Source: Hyphomicrobium_B sp001006785
GTDB lineage: Bacteria > Pseudomonadota > Alphaproteobacteria > Rhizobiales > Hyphomicrobiaceae
DNA: 64,000 nucleotides
Direction: 5' to 3'
NCBI RefSeq assembly: GCF_001006785.1
Contig: NZ_CDHO01000003.1
Coordinates: 1,302,001 to 1,366,000, forward strand
Shown: positions 46,011-55,916 of the stretch, one piece after another
How the letters are laid out: each line of letters starts with the position of its first letter
Position numbering within the stretch: the first letter of the stretch is position 1
The notes under the pieces: model-generated
Told to the model about the DNA's origin: nothing
Database searches by the model: none
What the model saw: only the letters and a program-made list of their open reading frames with translations
Program-made: the position numbers and the translations under genes

Positions 46011-49000
46011 CTATCTTGTGGCCTCGCCGGCTTCAATATCCGCGCTGTCGCGCGGCTTAGGCGAGAGCTTGCGGACGACGACGTAGAACACCGGCGTGAA
46101 GATCAGGCCGAATAGCGTCACGCCGAGCATGCCGGAGAACACGGCGGTTCCGAGCGATTGCCGCATTTCAGCGCCCGCGCCTTCCGCGAATACCAACGGC
46201 ACGACGCCGAGAATGAATGCCAGCGACGTCATCAGGATGGGCCTCAAGCGCGTGCGCGCGGCTTCGACCGCCGCTTCGCTGCGCGACAGCCCCTGATCTT
46301 CACCCTGCTTCGCAAATTCGACGATCAGAATGGCGTTCTTCGCCGCGAGGCCGACGAGCACGATCAAGCCGATCTCGACCAGGATGTTGCGGTCGAGCCC
46401 GCGAATGTTCACGCCGATCATCGCCGCCAGAATGCACATCGGCACGATCAGGATGACCGACAGCGGCAGCATCCAGCTTTCATACAGCGCTGACAGAAGG
46501 AGGAACACGAACACGACCGAAAGGCCGAACGCGAGGATCGCCGTATTGCCCGCAAGTTTTTCCTGCAACGCGATTTCGGTCCACTCGAAACCGAAACCGG
46601 ACGGCAGCACCTTGTCCGCGATGGCTTCCATCGTCTTGATGGCTTCGCCCGTCGAATAGCCGCGCAGCAACTGAACCTGAACTTCGGCCGCCGGATAGAG
46701 ATTGTAGCGCGGCACGCGATACGCGCCCGTCGTGTCGTTGAATGTGGCGACCGATCCGATCGGCACCATCTCGCCCGTGTTGCTTCGCGTCTTGAGATTT
46801 GCGACGTCGCGCAACGACAGGCGGAACGGATTGTCGGCCTGCGCCGTGACGCGATACGTGCGGCCGAGAATGTTGAAGTCGTTGACGAACGCCGACCCCA
46901 TGTAGACCGACAGCGTCTCGAACACGCGGCTGATCGGAACGCCGAGCTGCTCGGCCTTGGTGCGATTGATGTCGGCGTAGATCTCCGGCGTGCGCACGTT
47001 GAAGAGCGTGAACGCCTGCGCGAAGCCGGGCTGTTGTCCGGATGCACCGGCCATCGCCCACGCTGCGCCCTCGAGCGCCGGCAGCCCGCGTCCGCCCTTA
47101 TCCTGAACGTAGCCCTTGAGACCGCCGCCCGTGCCGATGCCCGGTACCGATGGTGGCTCGATGACGAGCACGAACGCTTCCTTGATCTGCGCCATCTGCT
47201 GCCGCAGGTCGTTTAAGATCGCGTCTTTCGCTAAACCGGTATGCGCCCGCTCGGCGAATGGCGCCAGACTGACGAAGATCACGCCCGTGTTCGGCGCGTT
47301 GGTGAATGTCGCGCCGTCGAAGCCTACGAACGCGACGGAGTGGTTGATGCCCGGTCGCGACAGCAGAATATCACCGGCCTTGCGCACGACGGCATCCGTG
47401 CGGCTAAGCGTCGACCCCGGCGGCAGCTGCAACGCAACGATCAGATACGCGCGATCGAGCGGCGGGATGAGACCCGTCGGCGTCGAAGTCAAGCGCGTGT
47501 ACGTCGCGAACAGCAGGCCGCAATAGACGAGGATCAGAAGCAAGCTGATTTTGATGAGCTTGCTCGTCAGCCACGCATAGCCATGCGACAGCGCACCGAA
47601 CGCTGCGTTGAAGGCGCGAAAGAACAGCCTAAGCGGCGCGCCGAGAATTCTCGCAAGAATATTCTGCTTCTCGTGCGTGGCGCGATGCGGCTTCAGCAGC
47701 AGTGCCGCCATGGCGGGCGACAGCGTGAGCGACACGATCAGCGACAACGCCGTGGACGCGGCGATCGTGATGGCGAACTGCTTGAAGAACGTTCCCTGCA
47801 GGCCCGTGATGAAAGCCGTCGGCAGGAATACGCCGATAAGCACGAGCGAGATCGCGATCAGCGCCGTGCCGACTTCGTCCATCGTTTTATGAGCCGCGGC
47901 CTTCGGGCTCATGCCTTGCTCGATGTAGCGTTCGACGTTCTCGACCACGACGATCGCGTCGTCGACGACGATGCCGATCGCAAGCACCAGTCCGAACAGC
48001 GACAGCGTGTTAAACGTGATGCCGAGCAGGCTCATGATGAAGAACGTGCCGATCAGCGATACCGGAATGGCCAGGATCGGAATGATCGCCGCACGCCACG
48101 TTTGCAGAAACAGAATGACGACCAGAACGACGAGCAGGATCGCTTCGGCGAGCGTCTTGACGACGGCATCGATCGAGAACTGAATAAATTCGGTCGGATT
48201 ATAGACGACCGTGTAGTCGAGGCCCGGCGGGAAGCTCTTCTTCAGCAGTTCCATCTGGTGCTTGACGGCGGACGCCGTCGCGAGCGCATTCGAGCCCGGC
48301 TTCTGAAACAGCACAAGCGCCGTCGCGTTGCGATTGTCGAGATACGCATTGACGGTGTAGTCCTGCGCGCCGAGCTCGACGCGCGCGATGTCGCGAACGC
48401 GGATGACTTGCCCGCCCGGCTCGGCCCTGACCACGATGTCTTCGAACTCGCTCGTGGCTTTCAGGCGCCCGAGCGTCTGAACGTTGAGCGTGAACGCGCC
48501 GTCCGATGTGGCAGGCGGCTGGTTGATAGAGCCTGCCGCAACCTGCAAGTTCGCTGCTTGCAACGCAGCCACGACATCGCCCGCCGTCAGTCCGCGCGAC
48601 GACACCTTGTCCGGATCGAGCCAGATGCGCATCGAGTAGTCGCGTGCGCCGAACACGTTGACGTCGCCGACGCCGTCGATGCGCGTCAGCACGTCTTTCA
48701 CATAGAGCGTCGCGTAGTTCGAAATGTACTGTTGATCGCGCGTGCCGTCGGGCGACACCATGTGCACGACCATCATCAGGTCGGGCGACGCCTTGCGCAC
48801 CGAAATGCCGAGACGGCGCACGTCTTCCGGCAGGCGCGGCTCCGCCACCGACACGCGGTTCTGCACCAGCACCTGCGCCTGATCGACATCGGTGCCCGGC
48901 TTGAAGATGACGCTGATCGTCACCTGCCCGTCACCCGTCGACTGCGAGTTGATGTAGAGCATGTCGTCAACGCCGTTGACTTCCTGCTCGATCGGCGTCG

Positions 49001-49190
49001 CGACCGTCTCCGCGATCACCTGCGCGGAGGCGCCCGGATACGTCGCGTGAATGCTGACTGTCGGTGGCGCGATCTCCGGATACTCGGCGATCGGCAGGAA
49101 ATTCACCGAGATCAATCCGAGGATCGTGATGATCAGCGATACGACGGATGCGAAAATCGGCCGGTCTATGAAGAAATGGGTGAGGCGCAT
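46011..49190 (-). CDS. RND efflux pump, inner-membrane transporter (HAE-1 family)
   Basis: 1059 aa with the 12-helix RND layout and two large periplasmic loops. It opens with HFFIDRPIFASVVSLIITIL and FLPIAEYPEIAPPTV, typical of AcrB/MexF-like drug pumps. The proton-relay pair Asp-Asp is in GIVVDDAIVVVENVERYIEQ. The pump takes compounds from the membrane or periplasm and passes them to an outer-membrane channel, which is not encoded here. The upstream adaptor gene lies 27 bp away. Substrate range is unknown. Confidence 0.93.
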   Translation of the reverse strand: MRLTHFFIDRPIFASVVSLIITILGLISVNFLPIAEYPEIAPPTVSIHATYPGASAQVIAETVATPIEQEVNGVDDMLYINSQSTGDGQVTISVIFKPGTDVDQAQVLVQNRVSVAEPRLPEDVRRLGISVRKASPDLMMVVHMVSPDGTRDQQYISNYATLYVKDVLTRIDGVGDVNVFGARDYSMRIWLDPDKVSSRGLTAGDVVAALQAANLQVAAGSINQPPATSDGAFTLNVQTLGRLKATSEFEDIVVRAEPGGQVIRVRDIARVELGAQDYTVNAYLDNRNATALVLFQKPGSNALATASAVKHQMELLKKSFPPGLDYTVVYNPTEFIQFSIDAVVKTLAEAILLVVLVVILFLQTWRAAIIPILAIPVSLIGTFFIMSLLGITFNTLSLFGLVLAIGIVVDDAIVVVENVERYIEQGMSPKAAAHKTMDEVGTALIAISLVLIGVFLPTAFITGLQGTFFKQFAITIAASTALSLIVSLTLSPAMAALLLKPHRATHEKQNILARILGAPLRLFFRAFNAAFGALSHGYAWLTSKLIKISLLLILVYCGLLFATYTRLTSTPTGLIPPLDRAYLIVALQLPPGSTLSRTDAVVRKAGDILLSRPGINHSVAFVGFDGATFTNAPNTGVIFVSLAPFAERAHTGLAKDAILNDLRQQMAQIKEAFVLVIEPPSVPGIGTGGGLKGYVQDKGGRGLPALEGAAWAMAGASGQQPGFAQAFTLFNVRTPEIYADINRTKAEQLGVPISRVFETLSVYMGSAFVNDFNILGRTYRVTAQADNPFRLSLRDVANLKTRSNTGEMVPIGSVATFNDTTGAYRVPRYNLYPAAEVQVQLLRGYSTGEAIKTMEAIADKVLPSGFGFEWTEIALQEKLAGNTAILAFGLSVVFVFLLLSALYESWMLPLSVILIVPMCILAAMIGVNIRGLDRNILVEIGLIVLVGLAAKNAILIVEFAKQGEDQGLSRSEAAVEAARTRLRPILMTSLAFILGVVPLVFAEGAGAEMRQSLGTAVFSGMLGVTLFGLIFTPVFYVVVRKLSPKPRDSADIEAGEATR

Positions 49191-49217
49191 TGGACGTTTT
49201 CTGCGTTTGAGCGCGAA

Positions 49218-50411
49218 CTATTTCTGAGCGGTTTTTTCAGGCGGCTTGATTGCGCCCAAGGTCGGCGCAACTTTCGATCCGGGTCGGATGGCCGGATTGG
49301 CGACGCCTTCGATCACCACGCGATCGTCGGCTTTGAGCCCTGATTTGATGACGCGCAGCCCCTCGTAGATCGGGCCAAGCTCCACCGGCGTCGCGACGAC
49401 CACGTCGTCGGCGTTGACGGTGTAGACGATCTTGTGCGCCTGATCCGAAACGATGGCATCGTCGGGAATGAGAAACGCATCGATATCGCCAGCATAAAGA
49501 GCAAGGCGCGCGAAGACGCCGGGAGTCATCAATCCGTTCTTGTTCGGAAAGATGGCCCGGCCGCGTAGCGTGCCGGAATGTTCGTTGAACGCATTATCGA
49601 TGAAGTCCATCGTGCCCTGATGGCTCCAGTCTTTCTCGTCCGCGAGTTTCAGGCGCACGGGTGTCGGCGAGTTCGGCGAGGAATCGCGCTTGCCCGATTG
49701 ATTGAGACGCTGGTAGCGCAGGTAGTCTGCTTCCGACGTGTCGAACACGAAGTGAATGGGGTCGGTCGAGACGATCGTCGCCATCAGCGTCGCGTTGACC
49801 TGTCCGCCGATCACGAGATTGCCGACGTCGATTTTCTTATCCGAGATGCGTCCCGAGATCGGAGCGCGAACCTCGGCCCACTCGAGATTGAGTTCCGCCG
49901 ACTTGAGTTGCGCCGCCGCCGACATGACCTGCGCTTCAGCGACGCCGAGACTTGATTTGCGCTGCTCGTAAACCTGCTCGCTCAGCGCCTTGGATTCGAC
50001 CAGCGGTGCCGCGCGCTGCAGATCGGCCTTCGCGAATTCGACTTGCGCGTGAGCGCGCGCGACTTCGGCCTTCGCAGCCTCGACGGCAATTTCGAACGGC
50101 CGCTTGTCGAGCGTGAATAGAAGATCGCCGAACTTGACGTCGGAGCCTTCCTTGAAATTCACCTGATCGACGTAACCGCTGACGCGCGGTCGCAACTCGA
50201 CGCGCTGAAACGCTTCGAAGCGGCCGGGATATTCATCCCACGTCTTGATGTGCTCGGAGAGCGGCGGCGCGACCGTCACCGGAAACGCCGGCGGTCCTTC
50301 TTGTGCTTTGACCGGCGCAACTGCGCCGGCAAGAACAGCAGTTATCAGCGCCAAGCAAGGCATGAAAGAATGCCGCCGCAGCGCGGATCGCAAAGGCTCA
50401 TGTATCGTCAT
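49218..50411 (-). CDS. RND efflux pump, periplasmic adaptor subunit
   Basis: About 397 aa from ATG 50411. A signal peptide (FMPCLALITAVLAGAVAPVKA) precedes a membrane-fusion protein: lipoyl-like VELRPRVSGYVDQVNFKEGS, an alpha-hairpin (KAEVARAHAQVEFAKADLQR), the second lipoyl half APISGRISDKKIDVGNLV, then a beta-barrel. There is no lipobox Cys, so it is anchored by the pump rather than by lipid. It is first in the operon with the RND transporter. No regulator gene is adjacent; the 255-bp upstream gap holds the promoter but no clear operator. Confidence 0.92.
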   Translation of the reverse strand: MTIHEPLRSALRRHSFMPCLALITAVLAGAVAPVKAQEGPPAFPVTVAPPLSEHIKTWDEYPGRFEAFQRVELRPRVSGYVDQVNFKEGSDVKFGDLLFTLDKRPFEIAVEAAKAEVARAHAQVEFAKADLQRAAPLVESKALSEQVYEQRKSSLGVAEAQVMSAAAQLKSAELNLEWAEVRAPISGRISDKKIDVGNLVIGGQVNATLMATIVSTDPIHFVFDTSEADYLRYQRLNQSGKRDSSPNSPTPVRLKLADEKDWSHQGTMDFIDNAFNEHSGTLRGRAIFPNKNGLMTPGVFARLALYAGDIDAFLIPDDAIVSDQAHKIVYTVNADDVVVATPVELGPIYEGLRVIKSGLKADDRVVIEGVANPAIRPGSKVAPTLGAIKPPEKTAQK

Positions 50412-50666
50412 GGATTGCGCCAAAAATCTTATGAGTAAATGAATTCCGGCGTTCCCGCCCGCCGGCATGGTGAGGCCGGGAACGTATCACAGCAGCGCCA
50501 ACGTGCTACTCGAATTTCGCTGATCAGTCGTTTTAGCGGACGTTATCATCGCGCGTCGGTGTCACTGTACGCGCAACAAATGTATCGCTGTCGACGATTG
50601 CGCAAACTGAACCACCGGTACGCTACGATGTAAATGAGCGTACCGGCGGTTTGATGTGTCACGCAT

Positions 50667-52037
50667 TCATAGCAGCGTGCCGCGCAGGATCAGCAGCGCG
50701 ACGCTGAAGTAGATCATCAGGCCGGTGACGTCGACGAGCGTCGCAACGAACGGCGCTGATGCGCTTGCAGGGTCGAACCCAAGCCGCTTCAGCACAAACG
50801 GAAGCATAGAGCCCGCGAGCGAACCGAATGTGACGATCCCGACGAGGCCCAATCCGACGGTCAGCGCGACCAGCATCCAGTGCTCGCCGTAGTCGAAAAT
50901 TCCGAGATACTGCCACAAGCTGATGCGTGCGATGCCGATGACGCCGAGGATGGTGCCGAGCGTCAGGCCCGTGGGAATTTCTCTGACCGCGACGCGCCAC
51001 CAATCCCTGAGACGCAACTGTCCGAGCGCAAGCGCGCGGATCAGAAGCGACGTCGCCTGCGATCCCGAGTTGCCGCCCGAGCTCATGATGAGAGGGATGA
51101 ACAGCGTCAGCACCACGGCTTTTTCAAGCTCGTCGGAGTAATGCTGCATGGCGCTCGCAGTCAGCATTTCGCCGATAAAGAGCGCGCACAGCCATCCCGC
51201 GCGCTTCTTGATCATCTCGACGAAGCCGATCTCCATATATGGTTCGGCCATGCCTTCGACGCCACCGAAGCGCTGCACGTCTTCCGTGCTTTCCGCGAGG
51301 ATCGCGTCGATGACGTCATCGAACGTGACGATGCCGAGCACGCGATGGCGGGCGTTGAGAACCGGCACGGCCAGAAGGTCGTGAATGGAGATCAGCCGCG
51401 CGACTTCTTCCCGATCGGCGTCGGGCTCGACCCAGATGGGATCGCGATCGGATGCGACGTCGAGAATGTTGCTGTCGGGCTCGCTGGAGATCAGCTGCCG
51501 CAACGATACGACCTGACGTAGCTCGCGCGATGCAGGATCGAGAACGTAGATGGCGTAGACCGTTTCTCGCGTGTGCTGCACTTCGCGAATATGCTTCAGC
51601 GTTTCCGCGACGGTATATGTTGACGGAACGCTGACGAATTCCGTCGTCATGATGCTGCCCGCGGTGCCCTCGGGATAAGCGAGCAGCAGCTTCAGCGATT
51701 GCGCCGTCTCGAAATCGACGCGCGCGAGAAGATCTGTGCGGTCAGTCCCGTCGAGCTGGCGCAGCATGTTGGCGGCGCGGTCGGCGGACATGCCTTTCAG
51801 AATGCGTCCGGCAAGGTCCTCGGGAAGTTCGAGGATGATGTCGCCCGCGCGCGACAATTCCGGCCGGTCGAAAATATCGACCGCGCGTTCCAGCGGAAAT
51901 TGCGAAAGGATCGAGGCGGTCGTTTCGAGATCTTGCTCGTTGAGCTGCGCGACGATGTCAGCATCGTGCTCATCGAGCAGTTCGACCAGCAGGATCGGAT
52001 CGACATCGTCGCCCGACACGTAGTGGACTTCTTCCAT
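50667..52037 (-). CDS. mgtE: Magnesium transporter MgtE
   Basis: 456 aa. It is a magnesium channel gated by cytoplasmic magnesium. The N-domain helices (ELPEDLAGRILKGMSADRAA), two CBS domains (GSIMTTEFVSVPSTYTVAET, then LLAVPVLNARHRVLGIVTFD) and five C-terminal membrane helices with SSGGNSGSQATSLLIRALAL are all present. The pore segment containing Asn-Ser-Gly is intact. It is a single gene, divergent from the patatin gene. No magnesium riboswitch was recognised upstream. Confidence 0.95.
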   Translation of the reverse strand: MEEVHYVSGDDVDPILLVELLDEHDADIVAQLNEQDLETTASILSQFPLERAVDIFDRPELSRAGDIILELPEDLAGRILKGMSADRAANMLRQLDGTDRTDLLARVDFETAQSLKLLLAYPEGTAGSIMTTEFVSVPSTYTVAETLKHIREVQHTRETVYAIYVLDPASRELRQVVSLRQLISSEPDSNILDVASDRDPIWVEPDADREEVARLISIHDLLAVPVLNARHRVLGIVTFDDVIDAILAESTEDVQRFGGVEGMAEPYMEIGFVEMIKKRAGWLCALFIGEMLTASAMQHYSDELEKAVVLTLFIPLIMSSGGNSGSQATSLLIRALALGQLRLRDWWRVAVREIPTGLTLGTILGVIGIARISLWQYLGIFDYGEHWMLVALTVGLGLVGIVTFGSLAGSMLPFVLKRLGFDPASASAPFVATLVDVTGLMIYFSVALLILRGTLL

Positions 52038-52418
52038 GGCTCACCTCGCGATCCGCCGTCAAAACGGACCGTGGCGAGCCGACCCAACGGTCAGACCACG
52101 GGCCGCGACGGCCGGGGAGTTCGACAACTACTGTCGCTAGACAAGGGTTGGGTTCCTTCGAATTCACGGCATCGAGGTCATCGAGTGCCGTTGCGGTCAC
52201 ATGGGCCGATCAGGATGACCTGTCAAGGAGAGATCGAGATTGTTTCTGTGCGTTGGGTTCTGGCGAGCGGGATTGAGAATGGAGCGTGTCCCGGAAGCCG
52301 AAATCGATAATGCGGCCGCCGACGTTGTTGCATACAGTTTCGCATTCGATCCGCGGCCGAGGCCGGTCAAGGCGTCGGCGATACGGTCGTGATACACGCG
52401 GGATCGCAGAGGATAAGC
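52038..52418. other. Divergent intergenic region, 381 bases
   Basis: No gene was supported here. It must contain promoters for mgtE and the patatin gene. One imperfect inverted repeat is seen around CGGCATCGAG-GTCA-TCGAGTGCCG (about 52168-52190). Nothing else stands out. Confidence 0.4.
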
Positions 52419-53573
52419 ATGAACGAAAACACGGCCGCCACGCTTGGAGTCGTTCTGCCTGGTGGCGGTGCCAGGGGTGCCTATCAGGTCGGCGTCATCA
52501 AGGCTCTCGCCGAGCTCACTCCGCCTAATCGCAACCCGTTTCCCGTCATCGTCGGCTCGTCCGTCGGAGCGATCAGCGCGGCATTCCTCGCGGCCCATGC
52601 CACGCGCTTCAACGAAGGCGTCGCCAAGCTCGTCGAGCTTTGGCAGAACCTTCATTGTAGGGATGTCTACCGTACCGATTTCGTATCGATTTCCTTGCAC
52701 GGGCTGCATTGGGTTCTGTCTCTGACGCCGATTGCGTCCCTGGGACTGCCCAATCCGCGCTCGCTCCTCGACAACGACCCGCTGCGCCAATTCCTCATCG
52801 ACCACACCGAGTTCGAGCGCATCTCGGAAGCGGTGAAGGCAGGGGCGCTCAAAGCCTTATGTGTCACGGCTTCGTCTTACGATCGTGGGCGCGCGGTCAC
52901 CTTCTTTGAAGGCGCGCCCGATATCGCTGAATGGAGCCGCGCCCGCCGCGATGGTGTTGCGACCCGCTTGACGGTCGACCACCTGCTTGCGTCGTCCGCG
53001 CTGCCGCTTGTGTTTCCGGCGCAGCGCTTGGGATCCGAGCACTATGGCGACGGCTCGCTTCGGCTGACATCGCCGCTGAGCCCGGCAATCCACGCCGGAG
53101 CGGATAAGATCATCGTCATCACCACCCGCGATCGCGATGTCGATCCGCCGACACGGCCGGATGAAGTTCAATACCCGCCGCTAGGCACGATTGGCGGCAG
53201 CATGCTCGACATTATTTTCATGGACAACGTCGACGCCGACATCGAACGCGCGCAGCGTATCGATCACACGCTGTCGCTGGTTGCTGAGCGCCGACTCGGC
53301 GAAACGTCGTTGCGCGACATCGATGTCATCGCGCTCGATCCGTCGGAGGATATTCGCGAGATCGCGCGCCGTCATGCTGCGGAGATGCCGTGGACCGTCC
53401 GGATGCTGCTGCGCAGGCTGGGCGTTTGGGGAGAGGACTGGCGCCTGCCGAGCTATCTGATGTTCGAGCCCGGCTATTGCCGCGCCCTGATCGAGCTTGG
53501 CTATCGCGATACGCTAGCGCGTTCGAAAGAATTGATCGCATTCATCAGCGAACGCCCAGCGGCGGCCAAATGA
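52419..53573 (+). CDS. Patatin-like phospholipase
   Basis: About 384 aa from the ATG at 52419. The family uses a Ser-Asp dyad to cut acyl chains from phospholipids. The oxyanion loop PGGGARGAYQVG, the nucleophile motif GSSVGA (GxSxG) and the DGS motif in HYGDGSLRLTSPL, holding the Asp, are all present, so it should be active. A DUF3336-like C-terminal region follows. There is no signal peptide, suggesting a cytoplasmic or inner-membrane location. The GAGGATAAG site precedes the start. Confidence 0.88.
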   Translation: MNENTAATLGVVLPGGGARGAYQVGVIKALAELTPPNRNPFPVIVGSSVGAISAAFLAAHATRFNEGVAKLVELWQNLHCRDVYRTDFVSISLHGLHWVLSLTPIASLGLPNPRSLLDNDPLRQFLIDHTEFERISEAVKAGALKALCVTASSYDRGRAVTFFEGAPDIAEWSRARRDGVATRLTVDHLLASSALPLVFPAQRLGSEHYGDGSLRLTSPLSPAIHAGADKIIVITTRDRDVDPPTRPDEVQYPPLGTIGGSMLDIIFMDNVDADIERAQRIDHTLSLVAERRLGETSLRDIDVIALDPSEDIREIARRHAAEMPWTVRMLLRRLGVWGEDWRLPSYLMFEPGYCRALIELGYRDTLARSKELIAFISERPAAAK

Positions 53574-53639
53574 CCTTAGTGGTTGAGATGGCCTAAAGCC
53601 TTGCAGCACGATCTCAATGCCATTCTCTTTGAGCTGTTA

Positions 53640-54566
53640 CTACTCTTGGCTAACTTGCTCCAAGGCAAGTTCAGGACCATCGTCTGCAATATTTACCGGG
53701 AATCCACCCGCCGCCATTTTGTTCAGCATGTACGCAGCAAAGAAACCAAGTGAGGGACGATACCTGTCCCCTGCCGTGGGCATCGCGCCGGCAAGCGGAA
53801 TTTGCCAGACGGACACCTGCTTGGCGTCGGCGAGGTCAGCCCACGAAGAGGCGGTTAAGAGGCCGACGTTTGCGTCGATAAGATAAGTTTGCCCATCCAG
53901 ATCGAATTCATTCCACGTGTGTCCTGAGCCCGCGAGACGTCTGTTCTCGATCTTTTCGCGACGGAGAATGGCGCCCATCATGATGGCGTAATCATCGCAA
54001 CAGCCGATAACCGCGTTGAGAAACTGTTTTTGCGAGAGAGCGACCGTCACCTTCGCGTGTCCGGTCCGTTCGCTCCAATAGGAGCATCCTGGCAAATCCC
54101 TTTTCGTCCGGTTGCCATACTCGAAAAGCGTTCCGACGGTCGCAGCGAAAAAAAGAACCCTTCTGAGTTTTTGAGATTGCAGTCCCCATCGCTCCGCGAT
54201 CGCCGGCTCTGCAGCAACATAGAGACCGCTGACATACTCGTGGAATTTATCGAAGCTCTCTAATGCCGAGTCCGGAAACCCATCTCGATCGAAGGCTCTC
54301 AGAATGCTGTCATGATCTATCGCGAGCTGTCGAACATTGAGTCTGCTCAGAACTGGAGCTGCGCTGCTTAACTGAGCAATTGCGGCCTTCTGATTTTCGA
54401 TCAGCACGGCATACTCTGCCAATTGCTGATTGAGCGCCGCGTTGTTCGCTTTCAACCCGGTGTAATTTCTGTAAAGCCGCTGGCCAACAAGCGCTGTGCC
54501 CGCACCGACGATGAAAAGCGCCAGGGCCGACACTCCGAGGAGTGCCCATTTGACATACTTACCCAT
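53640..54566 (-). CDS. Membrane-anchored transglutaminase-like protein
   Basis: 308 aa with GAAGGA before the ATG. An N-terminal helix (WALLGVSALALFIVGAGTAL) and a coiled coil (about 40-70) precede a transglutaminase/protease-like core. The catalytic triad is visible: Cys in IGCCDDYAIMMGAIL, His in GSGHTWNEFDLDG, and Asp in TYLIDANVG. Such domains cut or cross-link peptides, or act on cell-wall links. The coding style (more A/T) differs from its left neighbours, so it may be acquired. No partner is obvious. The identification rests on the triad, not on full similarity. Confidence 0.7.
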   Translation of the reverse strand: MGKYVKWALLGVSALALFIVGAGTALVGQRLYRNYTGLKANNAALNQQLAEYAVLIENQKAAIAQLSSAAPVLSRLNVRQLAIDHDSILRAFDRDGFPDSALESFDKFHEYVSGLYVAAEPAIAERWGLQSQKLRRVLFFAATVGTLFEYGNRTKRDLPGCSYWSERTGHAKVTVALSQKQFLNAVIGCCDDYAIMMGAILRREKIENRRLAGSGHTWNEFDLDGQTYLIDANVGLLTASSWADLADAKQVSVWQIPLAGAMPTAGDRYRPSLGFFAAYMLNKMAAGGFPVNIADDGPELALEQVSQE

Positions 54567-54729
54567 GGTCCTTCGCGTCCCCCATTGTCACAGTTGGCGC
54601 GCAGTCTGCTGCGATGTCAATATTGTGGCAGCTTAACCTCCCGGGGAATTTCGTGCTAGCGTGTGCCTCGGTGGAGAACTCGAGAACCGCCCACTCAAGG
54701 GGCGGATGACAAACGCGGGTGCGCGTTGG

Positions 54730-55395
54730 CTATTCGGCAGCCGTGCTGGTCCGTTGCACCAGGCCGCCACTGTCATCTGCGGGGTGGACAGGCAGTCCCG
54801 CATCCGCCGCGGCCATCCAGTGCTGGAAATCGGCGGCGTCGGTCGCCGACGTATGCGCAGGGAGCCCTCGCAAGGTCTGGATCCGATCATTCATTGCCAT
54901 CAACGCCGCCGCCGTATGGGGTGCGATGTGCCCGTCCTGCTTCAGGGCTTGGATGATGTGATGATAGCTGTCGCGGCCGAGGCCCGCGTATTTCTTACGC
55001 AGCAGCGGGTGCTGAATGTTCGTCACCGCGAGGTCGATGCGGTCGCGGACGCGTTGCCAATCGCTGTGGAGGTTCTGCCAGAGGGCGTGCGCCGCGATCG
55101 CTTGCGGCGGGGCGTGTGCGTGCATTGCCGCTGCGGCCGCATCCGCGGAGTTGCGAGCGGCCTTCGCGATCTCGGCCGTTACGACGATCTTGTCGTTCAA
55201 TTCACCGGCAAACTCGGAGACCAACGCACCGATTTTGCGGCGCTCGCTTTTAAGGCGCTGGCTGATCCAGAAGAGCCCGCCAACCATGAGAAGGCTGTTC
55301 AAAGCCCCCCAAGCAGACTTAAGAGTATCTATCCAGGGTGCGGCCTGCGACAGCCACGGCAATTGCGCAAACTGTTCAAAATAATGCTGCCACAT
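54730..55395 (-). CDS. Unknown protein with one membrane segment
   Basis: About 221 aa from ATG 55395 (GGGGAAG site). Residues about 27-46 (GALNSLLMVGGLFWISQRLK) form a membrane helix, followed by a mostly helical, Ala-rich cytoplasmic or periplasmic part (EIAKAARNSADAAAAAMHAH). Charged residues near the helix place the C-terminal part in the cytoplasm by the positive-inside rule. No family was recognised. Its neighbours are the transglutaminase-like and ChaB-like genes on the same strand. Confidence 0.6.
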   Translation of the reverse strand: MWQHYFEQFAQLPWLSQAAPWIDTLKSAWGALNSLLMVGGLFWISQRLKSERRKIGALVSEFAGELNDKIVVTAEIAKAARNSADAAAAAMHAHAPPQAIAAHALWQNLHSDWQRVRDRIDLAVTNIQHPLLRKKYAGLGRDSYHHIIQALKQDGHIAPHTAAALMAMNDRIQTLRGLPAHTSATDAADFQHWMAAADAGLPVHPADDSGGLVQRTSTAAE

Positions 55396-55528
55396 CGCGC
55401 TTCCCCACGCATCCTCGTGGATGACGTACGGGACATTAAAGGCACTTGTGACGCAATAAAGGCGGAATGGACGGGGCGGCAATTTACATGTGAAATTGGG
55501 GCGTCATCGTCCGGGCGTGGTACGATGT

Positions 55529-55747
55529 CTAGCCCGGAACTCCGCGCCGAATCCAGACGTCACCTTCCTTCACGTAGACGCGCATAACCGCCTCCCAGGC
55601 GAGATTATGCGCGTCCGCATCCTCGATCGGGTCGCGCGCCGCGTTATCAATGGCTGCATTGAATGCGGACCGGTAGATATCTTGCGCGGTTTGCGGCAGT
55701 TGCCGCCTCACGTCAGGAGGAAGGTCGGCATTGGTGTCGTAGCGCAT
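55529..55747 (-). CDS. ChaB family protein
   Basis: About 72 aa from ATG 55747, preceded by GGGAGG. The sequence follows ChaB: DLPPDVRRQLPQTAQDIYRS, AFNAAIDNA, and HNLAWEAVMRVYVKEGDVW. ChaB is a small helical protein of unclear role, once linked to cation transport through its gene position. The annotation is from pattern match of the conserved Leu-Pro, Ala-Phe-Asn and Ala-Trp-Ala-like positions. It is transcribed opposite to the DyP gene, with a 169-bp gap between. Confidence 0.75.
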   Translation of the reverse strand: MRYDTNADLPPDVRRQLPQTAQDIYRSAFNAAIDNAARDPIEDADAHNLAWEAVMRVYVKEGDVWIRRGVPG

Positions 55748-55916
55748 CGGCGCCTCCCAATGGCATGCCAATATAGTTCAATATCGAATGGTCACGCCTT
55801 CAGAAATATGGGCTGAAGGAGTTAACACACACACACGGACAATATTCAGAATATTTGCCGCCTAGTCGCTAGACATTTACACTGAATATCCCGAGCAGGT
55901 CAGCAAGGAGTTCACT

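Noticed and set aside
47241..49343. 700-codon plus-strand frame opposite the RND gene
   Set aside because: Arg/Asp-rich antisense frame with no family features.
52038..52418. Magnesium riboswitch before mgtE
   Set aside because: No conserved M-box segments seen; only one imperfect inverted repeat.
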